Below are positions 20,404-38,279 of a stretch of DNA of 64,000 nt, in pieces. The position numbers were made by a program, and so were the translations under genes. The DNA is from Tubulanus polymorphus (lineage: Eukaryota; Nemertea; Palaeonemertea; Tubulaniformes; Tubulanidae). The notes below the pieces were generated by a model that did not search any database, was not told where the DNA came from, and saw only the letters and a program-made list of their open reading frames with translations. The DNA lies in NCBI RefSeq assembly GCF_964204645.1, contig NC_134027.1, forward strand, positions 15,364,485-15,428,484, given 5' to 3'. Within the stretch, counting starts at the first letter, position 1. Each line of letters starts with the position of its first letter.

Positions 20404-20662
20404 TTCAACTAGCTTGTTAATCTAGTTGAATTCTAGTTATTGGTAGTTGTAACAAAAATCAACTAGATTTAACAATATTTTAACTAGCTTGTCAATCTAG
20501 TCTAATTCTAGTTACATTCTAGTTGAATTCTAGTTGTTAGTAGTTGAAACAAAAATCAACTAGATTTAACAAGAAATAAACAAAAACAACAATATTTCAA
20601 CTAGCTTGTTAATCTAGTTGAATTCTAGTTACATTCTAGTTGAATTCTAGTTGCAACAACAC
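20404..20662. repeat. Array of CAACTAG/CTAGTTG inverted heptamers
   Basis: Three degenerate copies of a unit starting CAACTAGCTTGTTAATCTAG begin near 20406, 20480 and 20598. Each contains the 7-bp inverted repeat CAACTAG..CTAGTTG around a 9-nt loop, plus repeats of ATTCTAGTTGAATTCTAGTT. This is the largest non-coding gap inside the Polinton (about 320 bp). Possible roles are terminator, replication or packaging signal, or decayed sequence. Confidence 0.8.
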
Positions 20663-20684
20663 AACTAATTTATTTGTTTTATAA

Positions 20685-21290
20685 ATGGGAGGTGAAAAGA
20701 AAATAAAATCTAAAAATGGTGATGTTCCAATTGAAAAAACTTTAGATGATTTAGGAATAACAGAAACAAAATTAACTCCAGATGATGGTGCTTTAAATAA
20801 TGTTACAACAAATAATAATTATGAATATTATCTTTATTGTAAACATCAATTAGAAATATTAATAGCATCTGGAAAATGTAAAAATTTTGTCGGTAAAAAT
20901 TTAACTTATAATGAATTAGATACAATGAAATCAGATGAAATTATTAGATTATTTAAGATTTATGAATCCGCGAGAACAGCTAGAATTAATGACGCGATAT
21001 CAGAAAATGTAGTAAAAGGTTATAGTAAATTATGTAATTATATACTACCAATTGAAAATGAAAATAGATTATATTACGATTTAAAAAATGATTATTTAGT
21101 TATGACTGAATTAAATAAATGGATTGGATATTTATCATTTCAATTAGGTGGATTTATGACATTATTATCAACCGGGGTTATAACATTTTCAAATATTGAA
21201 AGTAAAAATATTTCTATAATAAATGAGCGAGGTGAAAGAAGTGAAGGAATTAACTGTGAAGAAAAAACCGAGAACTCAGAAACAAATTGA
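20685..21290 (+). CDS. Hypothetical Polinton protein with one hydrophobic segment, 201 aa
   Basis: A polar N-terminus is followed by YYLYCKHQLEILIASGKCKNF, KIYESARTARINDAI, and one apolar stretch near the C-terminus (LSFQLGGFMTLLSTGVITF). No domain is recognised with confidence. It starts at TTATAAATGGG after the heptamer array and overlaps the next gene by 68 bp in another frame. Confidence 0.65.
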   Translation: MGGEKKIKSKNGDVPIEKTLDDLGITETKLTPDDGALNNVTTNNNYEYYLYCKHQLEILIASGKCKNFVGKNLTYNELDTMKSDEIIRLFKIYESARTARINDAISENVVKGYSKLCNYILPIENENRLYYDLKNDYLVMTELNKWIGYLSFQLGGFMTLLSTGVITFSNIESKNISIINERGERSEGINCEEKTENSETN

Positions 21291-21591
21291 ATGGTCTCGA
21301 CAATTAGGAATTAAATCACAAGAATATAAAAAAGCTGTAAAAGAAAAAATAAGTAATAAAAATGTTAATAAAAATGGTGAAAATATTGTTATTTCTACTC
21401 CTTCTGATAGTAGAATATTTGATAAATATCTATATTTTACAGTTGGATTTGTAATTGTATTCATTTTGATTGGGTGTAATTGGTATAAGAAATCAAATAA
21501 AATTCATGATAGTAATAATTCTGAAACAACTGCTATCAAAAATGAAAATACTTCTGAAATTCCAAAATTGATAATAAAAAAAATGGATTAA
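21223..21591 (+). CDS. Small basic membrane protein, 122 aa
   Basis: A basic N-terminus contains KKPRTQKQIEWSRQLGIKSQEYKK, followed by a single membrane helix (YLYFTVGFVIVFILIGCNW) and a polar tail. The PRTxKQxEWSRxLGxxSQExKK pattern is one I recall from Polinton proteins, with no known function. The start is set by ATAATAAATGAGCG. Confidence 0.68.
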   Translation: MSEVKEVKELTVKKKPRTQKQIEWSRQLGIKSQEYKKAVKEKISNKNVNKNGENIVISTPSDSRIFDKYLYFTVGFVIVFILIGCNWYKKSNKIHDSNNSETTAIKNENTSEIPKLIIKKMD

Positions 21592-21770
21592 TATTTTAGA
21601 AAAAAGCAAAAAAATAATTTTTTTAAATTAATTGAATATCTCACTACTTTTGTCTATCACTGTGTGGGTGCTGTTTATGGCACCATCTATGTGGAGCAAT
21701 TAAATTGTCCAGATAAGTCATTTCGGATTCTAGATATTCATTATTTCTATTAATTTATTTTTTTTTAAAT

Positions 21771-22097
21771 TTAATCAACAATTTCTAAATCATGATGACC
21801 GTCTTCATTTTTCCCATGATATATTATTTTAAATCCTACTAAATCTTTCAATTCCTCCGTACTCAATGAAACCCATTTATCGGGTAAAAACACTTTAAAT
21901 TCTCGCGATGTACTAACATTACAGTAGCTTAAATTAGCTGATACTTTCTCTCCATATTTAGTTTTTATCTTTTCTAATTTCAATATTTTATGTTCAATTT
22001 CTTTTGTAACATCAACTAACTTTTTTATTTCAAATTGTTTTTTTGCTGGTTTTATTCTGTTATTTATTGTTGCTAAGAATGCTTTTCTATCTCCCAT
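21771..22097 (-). CDS. Right-terminal Polinton protein, 108 aa
   Basis: A small basic protein: a helical N-terminal half (KKLVDVTKEIEHKILKLEKIKTKYGEK) and a beta-looking C-terminal half (EFKVFLPDKWVSL..LVGFKIIYHG..DLEIV). The VFLPDKW patch resembles small Polinton proteins I have seen, but I cannot name a function. It starts within the right inverted repeat, so it shares the TIR promoter words (CTCATCAC twice, TAATTTTTTTT, ATAAATG) with the polymerase. Confidence 0.7.
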   Translation of the reverse strand: MGDRKAFLATINNRIKPAKKQFEIKKLVDVTKEIEHKILKLEKIKTKYGEKVSANLSYCNVSTSREFKVFLPDKWVSLSTEELKDLVGFKIIYHGKNEDGHHDLEIVD

Positions 22098-22213
22098 TTA
22101 TTAGGAAAAAAAATTACTTGTGGTGATGAGTGTTAGAAAAAAAATTATTTGTGGTGATGAGTGGTGTCTCGTCCTCTCGTCCTCTGATCTGAAAGCCTAC
22201 TTTCCCAATTACT
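22093..22213 (-). repeat. Right terminal inverted repeat of the Polinton (121 bp)
   Basis: Complement of 5674-5794 with no mismatch that I can find. It includes the start codon of the 22097 gene, mirroring the left end. Confidence 0.95.
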
Positions 22214-22219
22214 CCCGAG
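22214..22219. repeat. Target-site duplication, right copy (CCCGAG)
   Basis: Directly outside the right inverted repeat and identical to 5668-5673. Confidence 0.95.
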
Positions 22220-22344
22220 TAACCCCCAATTTGACTATAACTATAAATTATGTTATGTTAAACCGCATTGGTGTTACTTGACACATCAAATGCGTATCCC
22301 GTATTGATATATTTCTTTTATCCACTTTTTAAATTATGAATAGC

Positions 22345-23540
22345 ACGCCTGCTCAGAAAACCCGTTATCGCTGCTTTGCAGCTATATTTATTATTATTAT
22401 TATTTTTTTTTTCCACACATTTTTTGTTAAAAGTACATAGGCTTTTTTACATTACCGCTGTTGCCGATACAATCCGTCTGATATCATTCAGCTCATTTCG
22501 ATCTACAAATACTCCGTGCGAATTTTGAAGAATCAACGTTACAAAAGCACTGTCGGGCCGTAAACATCGAAAATTGAAATGCCCCATTCAAAGAGCCGAC
22601 ATGTTTTTCTAAGACATCTTTCCGAAATCTACCGCACGTTTCTGGTCATATCGATTATCAATTCAAGCATAAATTAACAAATTTATTACCCAAAGATTGC
22701 ACATTCTGTCGCGGTTTTTAAAAACAAATTTTAACAATAACCCATTTTCCTCATCAAATTATAATACCAATACACAGGAAATTTACTACTTCAGATTTTA
22801 AAAGCACTGTCGAGCCGTAAACATCGACGAATCGACGTGTGTCACTACATCATCGTTCCGGGAATCAGCTGCGAGTTTCTCCTCATTCTGAGAATCAAAT
22901 CAAGTACAAATTAATTTATTACTACCAGTGATTTGGCTGCGGGTGTCAAGCAGTTAATTTAGCAATACCTATTTTTCTTTACCAAATTTACCGTGTTTAT
23001 ACTAAGATAAATCATAAGTGTACCGGGGAGTCGTAAGCCTAAACTAAACACGCCGAAGAGATATAGCGGAGAAAAGCTGTTATGTCGACGAGGTATCAAA
23101 ATAAAAGAATATATTACTTTATTCGGCCGCGGGCCTCTATATCAATACCATCAATACTCTATATTTCCTACAGTACATACCGATCATTGTCAAATCCACA
23201 AGGTATTTACTAAATACAAGTATATAACACACTCAGATCCGTATGCTGGACTCGCACCTGACATTCGGAGAAAGCGTTCGCTGTGGGGGAAAGGAGATCG
23301 TTCGCTGTGTCGCTTGAAGTGTTTATCGAGTTTTACGCGGCTTTAGGCCTACCGGTACTGAGCTATACTAAAACACAGTATAATTGTTGCCTTTATTAAC
23401 GGACTCATTGGATTGAACTTCAAAACAAAATTAACGATATTTAGGTGGGTTGTTATTCAATAGGCCTACGACCAATCTGTCCGGATGTTAGGCCTACGCA
23501 TATACATAGGCTAGTAGCCTCTACTAGGTTAAGCGTTGGC
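22345..23540 (+). repeat. Dispersed 1.2-kb repeat, copy A
   Basis: It matches 44482-45675 in the same orientation with scattered differences. It begins with the hairpin TATCGCTGCTTTGCAGCTATA followed by a TTA microsatellite. Two internal words 'gccgtaaacatcga' recur about 250 bp apart. No open frame or known domain is present. The segment near 23270-23338 is duplicated again at 23533-23600. Confidence 0.75.
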
Positions 23541-23715
23541 TGTGGGGGAAAGGAGATCGTTCGCTGTGTCGCTTGAAGTGTTTATCGAGTTTTACGCGAC
23601 CTTAAGGCTTTATAGTATGGTTGCTGATAAGGGCCATGCGTAAAAAAACACGTATATGCAAATGAGGGCGACATTATAACAAGACGACAAAACTAAAATA
23701 AGGCGACAAAACAAT

Positions 23716-26533
23716 AATTTTGGTTTTGGCGCCCCCGACAATTCATTATTTTGGTTTTATCGCCTGCGACAATTTTTTTTTTGTCGCGGTTTTATCGCCT
23801 GCGACACTTCAATATTTTGGTTTTATCACCAGCGACAATTCATTATTTTGGTTTTATCGCCCGCAACAATACATTATTTTGGTTTTGTCGCCCGCGACAA
23901 TTCATTATTTTGGTTTTATCGCCCGCGACAATTCATTATTTTGGTTTTATCGACCGCAACAATTCATTGGTTTGGTTTTGTCGCCCGCGACAATTCAATA
24001 TTTTGGTTCTATCGCCCGCGACAATTCATTATTTTGGTTTTATCGCCCGCGACAATTTTTTTTTGTCGCGGTTTTATAGCCTGCGACAATTCAATATTTT
24101 GGTTTTATCGCCAGCGACAATTCATTATTTTGGTTTTATCGACCGCAACAATTCATTAGTTTGGTTTTGTCGCCCGCGACAATTCAATATTTTGGTTCTA
24201 TCGCTCGCGACAATTCATTATTTTGGTTTTATCGCCCGCGACAATTTGTTTTTTGTCGCGGTTTTATAGCCTGCGACAATTCAATATTTTGGTTTTATCG
24301 CCAGCGACAATTCATTATTTTGGTTTTATCGCCCGCAACAATTCATTAGTTTGGTTTTGTCGCCCGCGACAATTCAATATTTTGGTTTTGTCGCCCGGGA
24401 CAATTCATCATTTTGGTTTTATCGCCCGGGACAATTCATTATTTTGGTTTTATCGCCCACGACAGTTCATTATTTTGGTTTTGTAGCACGCGACAATTCA
24501 TTATTTTGGTTTTATCGCCTGCAACAATTTTTTTTTTGTCGCGGTTTTATCGCCTGCGACACTTCAATATTTTGGTTTTATCACCAGCGACAATTCATTA
24601 TTTTGGTTTTATCGCCCGCAACAATACATTATTTTGGTTTTGTCGCCCGCGACAATTCATTATTTTGGTTTTATCGCCCGGGACAATTCATTATTTTGGT
24701 TTTATCGCCCACGACAGTTCATTATTTTGGTTTTGTAGCACGCGACAATTCATTATTTTGGTTTTATCGCCTGCGACAATTTTTTTTTTGTCGCGGTTTT
24801 ATCGCCTGCGACACTTCAATATTTTGGTTTTATCACCAGCGACAATTCATTATTTTGGTTTTATCGCCCGCAACAATACATTATTTTGGTTTTGTCGCCC
24901 GCGACAATTCATTATTTTGGTTTTATCGCCCGCGACATTTCATTATTTTGGTTTTATCGCCTGCAACAATTCATTAGCTTGGTTTTGTCGCTCGGGACAA
25001 TTCATCATTTTGGTTTTATCGCCCGGGACAATTCATTATTTTGGTTTTATCGCCTGCGACAATTTTTTTTTTGTCGCGGTTTTATCGCCTGCGACACTTC
25101 AATATTTTGGTTTTATCACCAGCGACAATTCATTATTTTGGTTTTATCGCCCGCAACAATTCATTAGCTTGGTTTTGTCGCCCGCGACAATTCAATATTT
25201 TGGTTTTGTCGCTCGGGACAATTCATCATTTTGGTTTTATCGCCCGGGACAATTCATTATTTTGGTTTTATCGCCCACGACAGTTCATTATTTTGGTCTT
25301 GTAGCACGCGACAATTCATTATTTTGGTTTTATCGCCTGCGACAATTTTTTTTTTGTCGCGGTTTTATCGCCTGCGACACTTCAATATTTTGGTTTTATC
25401 ACCAGCGACAATTCATTATTTTGGTTTTATCGCCCGCAACAATACATTATTTTGGTTTTGTCGCCCGCGACAATTCATTATTTTGGTTTTATCGCCCGGG
25501 ACAATTCATTATTTTGGTTTTATCGCCCACGACAGTTCATTATTTTGGTTTTGTAGCACGCGACAATTCATTATTTTGGTTTTATCGTCTGCGACAATTT
25601 TTTTTTTTGTCGCGGTTTTATCGCCTGCGACACTTCAATATTTTGGTTTTATCACCAGCGACAATTCATTATTTTGGTTTTATCGCCCGCAACAATACAT
25701 TATTTTGGTTTTGTCGCCCGCGACAATTCATTATTTTGGTTTTATCGCCCGCGACATTTCATTATTTTGGTTTTATCGCCTGCGACAATTCAATATTTTG
25801 GTTTTATCGCCAGCGACAATTCATTATTTTGGTTTTATCGACCGCAACAATTCATTAGTTTGGTTTTGTCGCCCGCGACAATTCAATATTTTGGTTCTAT
25901 CGCCCGCGACAATTCATTATTTTGGTTTTATCGCCCGCGACAATTCATTATTTTGGTTTCGTCGCACGTGACAATTCATTATTTTGGTTTTATCGCCCGC
26001 GACAATTCATTATTTTGGTTTTATCGTCCGCGACAATTCAATATTTTGGTTTTATCACCAGCTACAATTCATTATTTTGGTTTTATCGCCCGCGACAATT
26101 CATTAGTTTGGTTTTGTCGCCCGCGACAATTCAATATTTTGGTTTTGTCCCACGCGACAATTCAATATTTTGGTTTTATCCCTGCGACAATTCAATATTT
26201 TGGTTTTATCGCCAGCGACAATTCATTATTTTGGTTTTATCACCCGTGACAATTCATTAGTTTGGTTTTGTCGCCCGCGACAATTCAATATTTTGGTTTT
26301 ATCACCTGCGACAATTCAATATTTTGGTTTTATCGCCAGCGACAATTCATTATTTTGGTTTTATCACCCGCGACAATTCATTAGTTTGGTTTTGTCGCCC
26401 GCGACAATTCAATATTTTGGTTTTGTTGCCCGCGACAATTCAAGATTTTGGTTTTATCGCCCGCGACAATTCATTTTTTTTTTGGTTTTGTCGCCCGCGA
26501 CAATTCAATATTTTGGTTTTATCGCCAGCGACA
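23716..26533 (+). repeat. Satellite array, 31-bp monomer, about 90 copies
   Basis: The monomer is GACAATTCATTATTTTGG followed by TTTTATCGCCCGC. Variant monomers (with a T-run and TTGTCGCGG, or with CACCAGC, or with TAGCACGC) recur in fixed order, giving a higher-order repeat with starts near 24521, 24773, 25057, 25341 and 25593 (spacing about 252 or 284 bp). All three forward frames are nearly free of stops because 31 is not a multiple of three; the resulting long frames are not evidence of a gene. Confidence 0.95.
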
Positions 26534-26562
26534 AATGGTTAAGCGATAAAGGGCCTCGAGTT

Positions 26563-28601
26563 GTCGCGTTCAAACTCGACAAGTCGCCATATTTATGTCG
26601 ATATATCGCGTCAAGTCCACATGAATATGTCTACATATCGTGACGTTTTCACAACAAATTTCGCTTTTTTGCTCATTTTCCACGGGACAAGCCGTCATTT
26701 GAAGACATGTCTAAATGTAAGATGAGGACGCTAGTAATATGACGACTGAGTTTCAAGTCGTCATGAATATGTCGACTTGTCGCGAGGAAAATGGTCGAGA
26801 AAACGAAATATGTCGTCAAAACGTCACGATATATCGACTTGACGCGATATATCGCGGTATGTCGACATAAATATGGTGACTTGTCGAGTTGGAACGCGAC
26901 ATCTCGAGCCCCCTTATCGCTTCCGTAGATATAGTGTCGAATATTAAGGTCATTTTGGCATATTCTTTTTCTTTTAAAGTGATATTAAAGCGATCATTCA
27001 AGTGATCCTACTTAATGAAAGATCTACGGAAGCGATAAAGGGCCTGGAGTTGTCGCGTTCCAACTCGACAAGTCGCCATATTTATGTCGATATATCGCGA
27101 TATATCGCATCAAGTCAACATAAATATGTTGACGTATCGTGACGTTTTGACGACTTGAAACTCAGTCGTCATATCACTGGCGTCCCGATCTTTCAGCAAC
27201 GCCAGTCACATGGAGTCGTACGTGTTCTACTTTCTGCGACGCGACAAAATCGTAAGAACAAAGTTGAACAAACTTTTTTTTTGTCCAAACGAAAGGGTTT
27301 TTACGGAAGCGATAAGGGGCCTCGAGATGTCGCGTTCCAACTCGACAAGTCGTCATATTTATGTCGATATATCGCGATATATCGCGTCAAGTCGATATGA
27401 ATATGTCGATATATCGTGACGTTTTGACGACATATTCCGTTTTCTCGACCATTTTCCTCGCGACAAGTCGATATATTTATGACGACTTGATACTCAGTCG
27501 TCTTATTTCTGGTCTCTTCGTCTTCTATATCGGCGCGTCGTCAAATTTATGGCGACTTGTCGTGACCTTATTGCGACTTGTCGCGTTCAAACTCGACAAG
27601 TCGCCATATTTATGTCGATATATCGCGATATATCGCGTCAAGTCCACATGAATATGTCTACATATCGTGACGTTTTCACAACAAATTTCGCTTTTTTGCT
27701 CATTTTCCACGGGACAAGCCGTCATTTGAAGACATGTCTAAATGTAAGATGAGGACGCTAGTAATATGACGACTGAGTTTCAAGTCGTCATGAATATGTC
27801 GAGGGGGGAAAATGGTCGAGAAAACGAAATATGTCGTCAAAACGATACGATATATCGACTTGACGCGATATATCGCGGTATGTCGACATAAATATGGCGA
27901 CTTGTCGAGTTGGAACGCGACATCTCGAGCCCCCTTATCGCTTCCGTAGATATAGTGTCGAATATTAAGGTCATTTTGGCAGATTCTTTTTCTTTTAAAG
28001 TGATATTAAAGCGATCATTCAAGTGATCCTACTTAATGAAAGATCTACGGAAGCGATAAAGGGCCTGGAGTTGTCGCGTTCCAACTCGACAAGTCGCCAT
28101 ATTTATGTCGATATATCGCGATATATCGCATCAAGTCAACATAAATATGTTGACGTATCGTGACGTTTTGACGACTTGAAACTCAGTCGTCATATCACTG
28201 GCGTCCCGATCTTTCAGCAACGCCAGTCACATGGAGTCGTACGTGTTCTACTTTCTGCGACGCGACAAAATCGTAAGAACAAAGTTGAACAAACTTTTTT
28301 TTGTCCAAACGAAAGGGTTTTTACGGAAGCGATAAGGGGCCTCGAGATGTCGCGTTCCAACTCGACAAGTCGTCATATTTATGTCGATATATCGCGATAT
28401 ATCGCGTCAAGTCGATATGAATATGTCGATATATCGTGACGTTTTGACGACATATTCCGTTTTCTCGACCATTTTCCTCGCGACAAGTCGATATATTTAT
28501 GACGACTTGATACTCAGTCGTCTTATTTCTGGTCTCTTCGTCTTCGATATCGGCGCGTCGTCAAATTTATGGCGACTTGTCGTGACCTTATTGCGACTTG
28601 A
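26563..28601 (+). repeat. Tandem duplication of a 1.02-kb block of GTCG-rich MITE sequence
   Basis: 26563-27579 and 27580-28601 are near-identical direct copies offset by about 1,020 bp. They differ by a few substitutions, a 10-bp ATATATCGCG insertion, and small losses. Each contains several ends of the form ACGGAAGCGATAAGGGGCCTC in both orientations, plus dense words GTCGACATA and TATATCGCG. Confidence 0.85.
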
Positions 28602-28797
28602 AATGTCGTCATGTCACGAAGTTTATTCGACAAATCAACTTTCCAATGTCGACTGTGAAGCCGTGTCACTGAAATCATGTCGTCAGATCGCGATAGCCTT
28701 CTCGATAACTCGACAAAATTTTGTCGACTAGTGAGGATACACCGACAAGTCGATGCAGATACGTCGACTTGTTTTGACGTCGCGAAAAGTGTCCTAA
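28322..28797 (+). mobile_element. GTCG-rich MITE copy
   Basis: Starts ACGGAAGCGATAAGGGGC and ends AGTGTCCTAATTT. An inverted copy lies at 43308-43786 with the same end points, which defines the element limits at about 476 bp. Confidence 0.7.
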
Positions 28798-29194
28798 TTT
28801 CTTAAACGCGCTCAACCGCTGGCGCCGCATCATTCAGGACTTTCAAAGCCGGTGTCGGGTAAAGCTTCACGTGTATGCTGAGGTAAGCAAAGGCATGCAT
28901 TGGATCTTTTTAAGCTCACCCACCCAGTGGGGGCCAGGCCTCTAGTCCCCGGTTCGTGGCACTGGCCGTACTTCCACTGAGACTTATGACCAAAACTGCG
29001 CGACGGCCCCACGCGCACGAAGGCCGGGTTCATTTGCTATACTGTTGATAAAAACATCTTTGGTCGGCAAGCATGAGGCATAAGCCTAGGCCTCTGTGAT
29101 AAACTAATATTTTTTCAACCTAACCTAGCCTAGTATTCACGTGAATATTTTGGCAGGTTTTGGAATTGTGGGGTTCGAACGACACACGCACGCA

Positions 29195-29259
<65 letters not shown>

Positions 29260-29315
29260 GCGGCGGGTTTTTACGATCTACGTTTTGTGCCACCTTTCAT
29301 TTTGGAGCCAACAAA
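28798..29315. other. Spacer with CGCA/CA microsatellite upstream of the CIDE-N gene
   Basis: A GC-rich block at about 28840-29035 is not recognised; I compared it mentally with 5S, U1, U2 and U6 without a match. A (CGCA)n(CA)n microsatellite runs from about 29183 to 29254, 60 bp before the first predicted start codon. Promoter and 5' UTR of the next gene are expected here but no element is clear. Confidence 0.5.
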
Positions 29316-37251
<7,936 letters not shown>

Positions 37252-37287
37252 AAGGACACGAACTGTGAATTTTTGCATTTGATTTTT

Positions 37288-37660
37288 ATGGAAACGATAA
37301 AGTGCCTCCCAAGCTGTCATATTTATGTCGATATATCGCGCCAAGTCAACATGAATATGTCGACATATCGTGACGTTTTCATGACAAATTTCGCTTTTTG
37401 GCCCATTTTTCACGGGACAAGCCGTCATTTGAAGACACGTCTAAATGTAAGATGAGGACGCCATTGATATGACGACTGACTTTTAAGTCGTCATGAATAT
37501 ATTGACTTGTCGCGAGGAAAATGGTCGTGAAAACGAAATATGTCGTAAAAACGTCACGATATGTCAACACATTGATGTCGGCTTGATGCGATATATCGAC
37601 ATAAATATGGCGACTTGTCGAGTTGGAACGCGACAACGGGAGGCCCTTTATCGCTTCGTA
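37288..37660. mobile_element. GTCG-rich MITE just 3' of the RING exon, 373 bp
   Basis: Same inverted ends as the family, with a perfect 7-bp flanking duplication GATTTTT (37281-37287 and 37661-37667). It begins 37 bp after the stop codon of the host gene, so it may be part of the 3' UTR. Confidence 0.8.
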
Positions 37661-37919
37661 GATTTTTGTTTGTTAATTATCAGGGTTCTTACAGATCAGG
37701 GAATATCAGTGAATCATGTCTCCTCGATGGGGGAGGCATATGTCTGCCGTGCGGTGTCCGCCCTCCCTATGACATATCGTTAGCGCGATACAGGCTCAAA
37801 TTCATATTGCATTTTTCTTAAACTTAGTGTGAGGATTTGGGTAGGTGAGATATCAACTCCTTTTCAAAATAGAGGTGATCGACCATCAAATACAGCCACT
37901 ACGGTAGCCATCTTGAATT

Positions 37920-38279
37920 TGTCAGCACAATGTCGATATGTCCACATATCCCGTCAAGCCGACATAAATGTCGACATATCGTGACGTTTTTACGACAAAT
38001 TTCGCTTTTTCGCCCATTTTCCATGGGACAAGTCGTCATTTGAAGACATGTCGAAATGTAAGATGAGGACGCCAGTAATATGATGACTGAGTTTCAAGTC
38101 GTCATGGATATGTCGACTTGTCGCGGGGAATGGTCGAGAAAACGAAATATGTCGTCAAAACATCACGATATGTCGACATATTCAGATCGACTTGATGCGA
38201 TATATCCTGATATATTGATATAAGTATGACAATTTGTCGAGTTAGAAAGTACGACAACTGGAGGTTATCGCTTCCGTAC
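37920..38279. mobile_element. GTCG-rich MITE, left end degenerate
   Basis: It shares the internal block (GTCGACATATCGTGACG; GACAAGTCGTCATTTGAAGA) and ends GGAGGTTATCGCTTCCGTA. The left end is poorly conserved. Confidence 0.6.

Larger units (their letters stand above)
5674..22213. mobile_element. Complete Polinton/Maverick element, 16,540 bp
   Basis: The element is bounded by 121-bp identical terminal inverted repeats and a perfect 6-bp target duplication. It encodes family-B DNA polymerase, a retroviral-type integrase with chromodomain, an FtsK/HerA-type packaging ATPase, and major and minor capsid proteins. That gene set defines Polintons, which are proposed to be virus-like. Base composition is far more AT-rich than the flanks. 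Genes are packed with spacers of 0 to 30 bp within the rightward structural block. The polymerase and the minus-strand zinc-finger gene converge, and the right-end gene points inward. The only clear lesion is one in-frame stop in the polymerase. No adenovirus-type protease was found. Confidence 0.96.

Noticed and set aside
23716-26533. CRISPR-like array
   Set aside because: Repeats are head to tail with no unique spacers, and the setting is eukaryotic; it is a satellite.
23720-26643. Several long overlapping plus-strand open frames, up to 481 codons
   Set aside because: They are a by-product of a stop-free 31-bp satellite read in rotating frames; all three frames give the same repeating peptide and there is no codon structure.
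26816-28022. Short conserved minus-strand frames in the duplicated block
   Set aside because: They are conserved only because the block is a recent duplication of MITE sequence.
28830-29033. GC-rich block as a 5S rRNA or spliceosomal RNA gene
   Set aside because: No alignment to 5S, U1, U2, U4, U5 or U6 that I could make on either strand.
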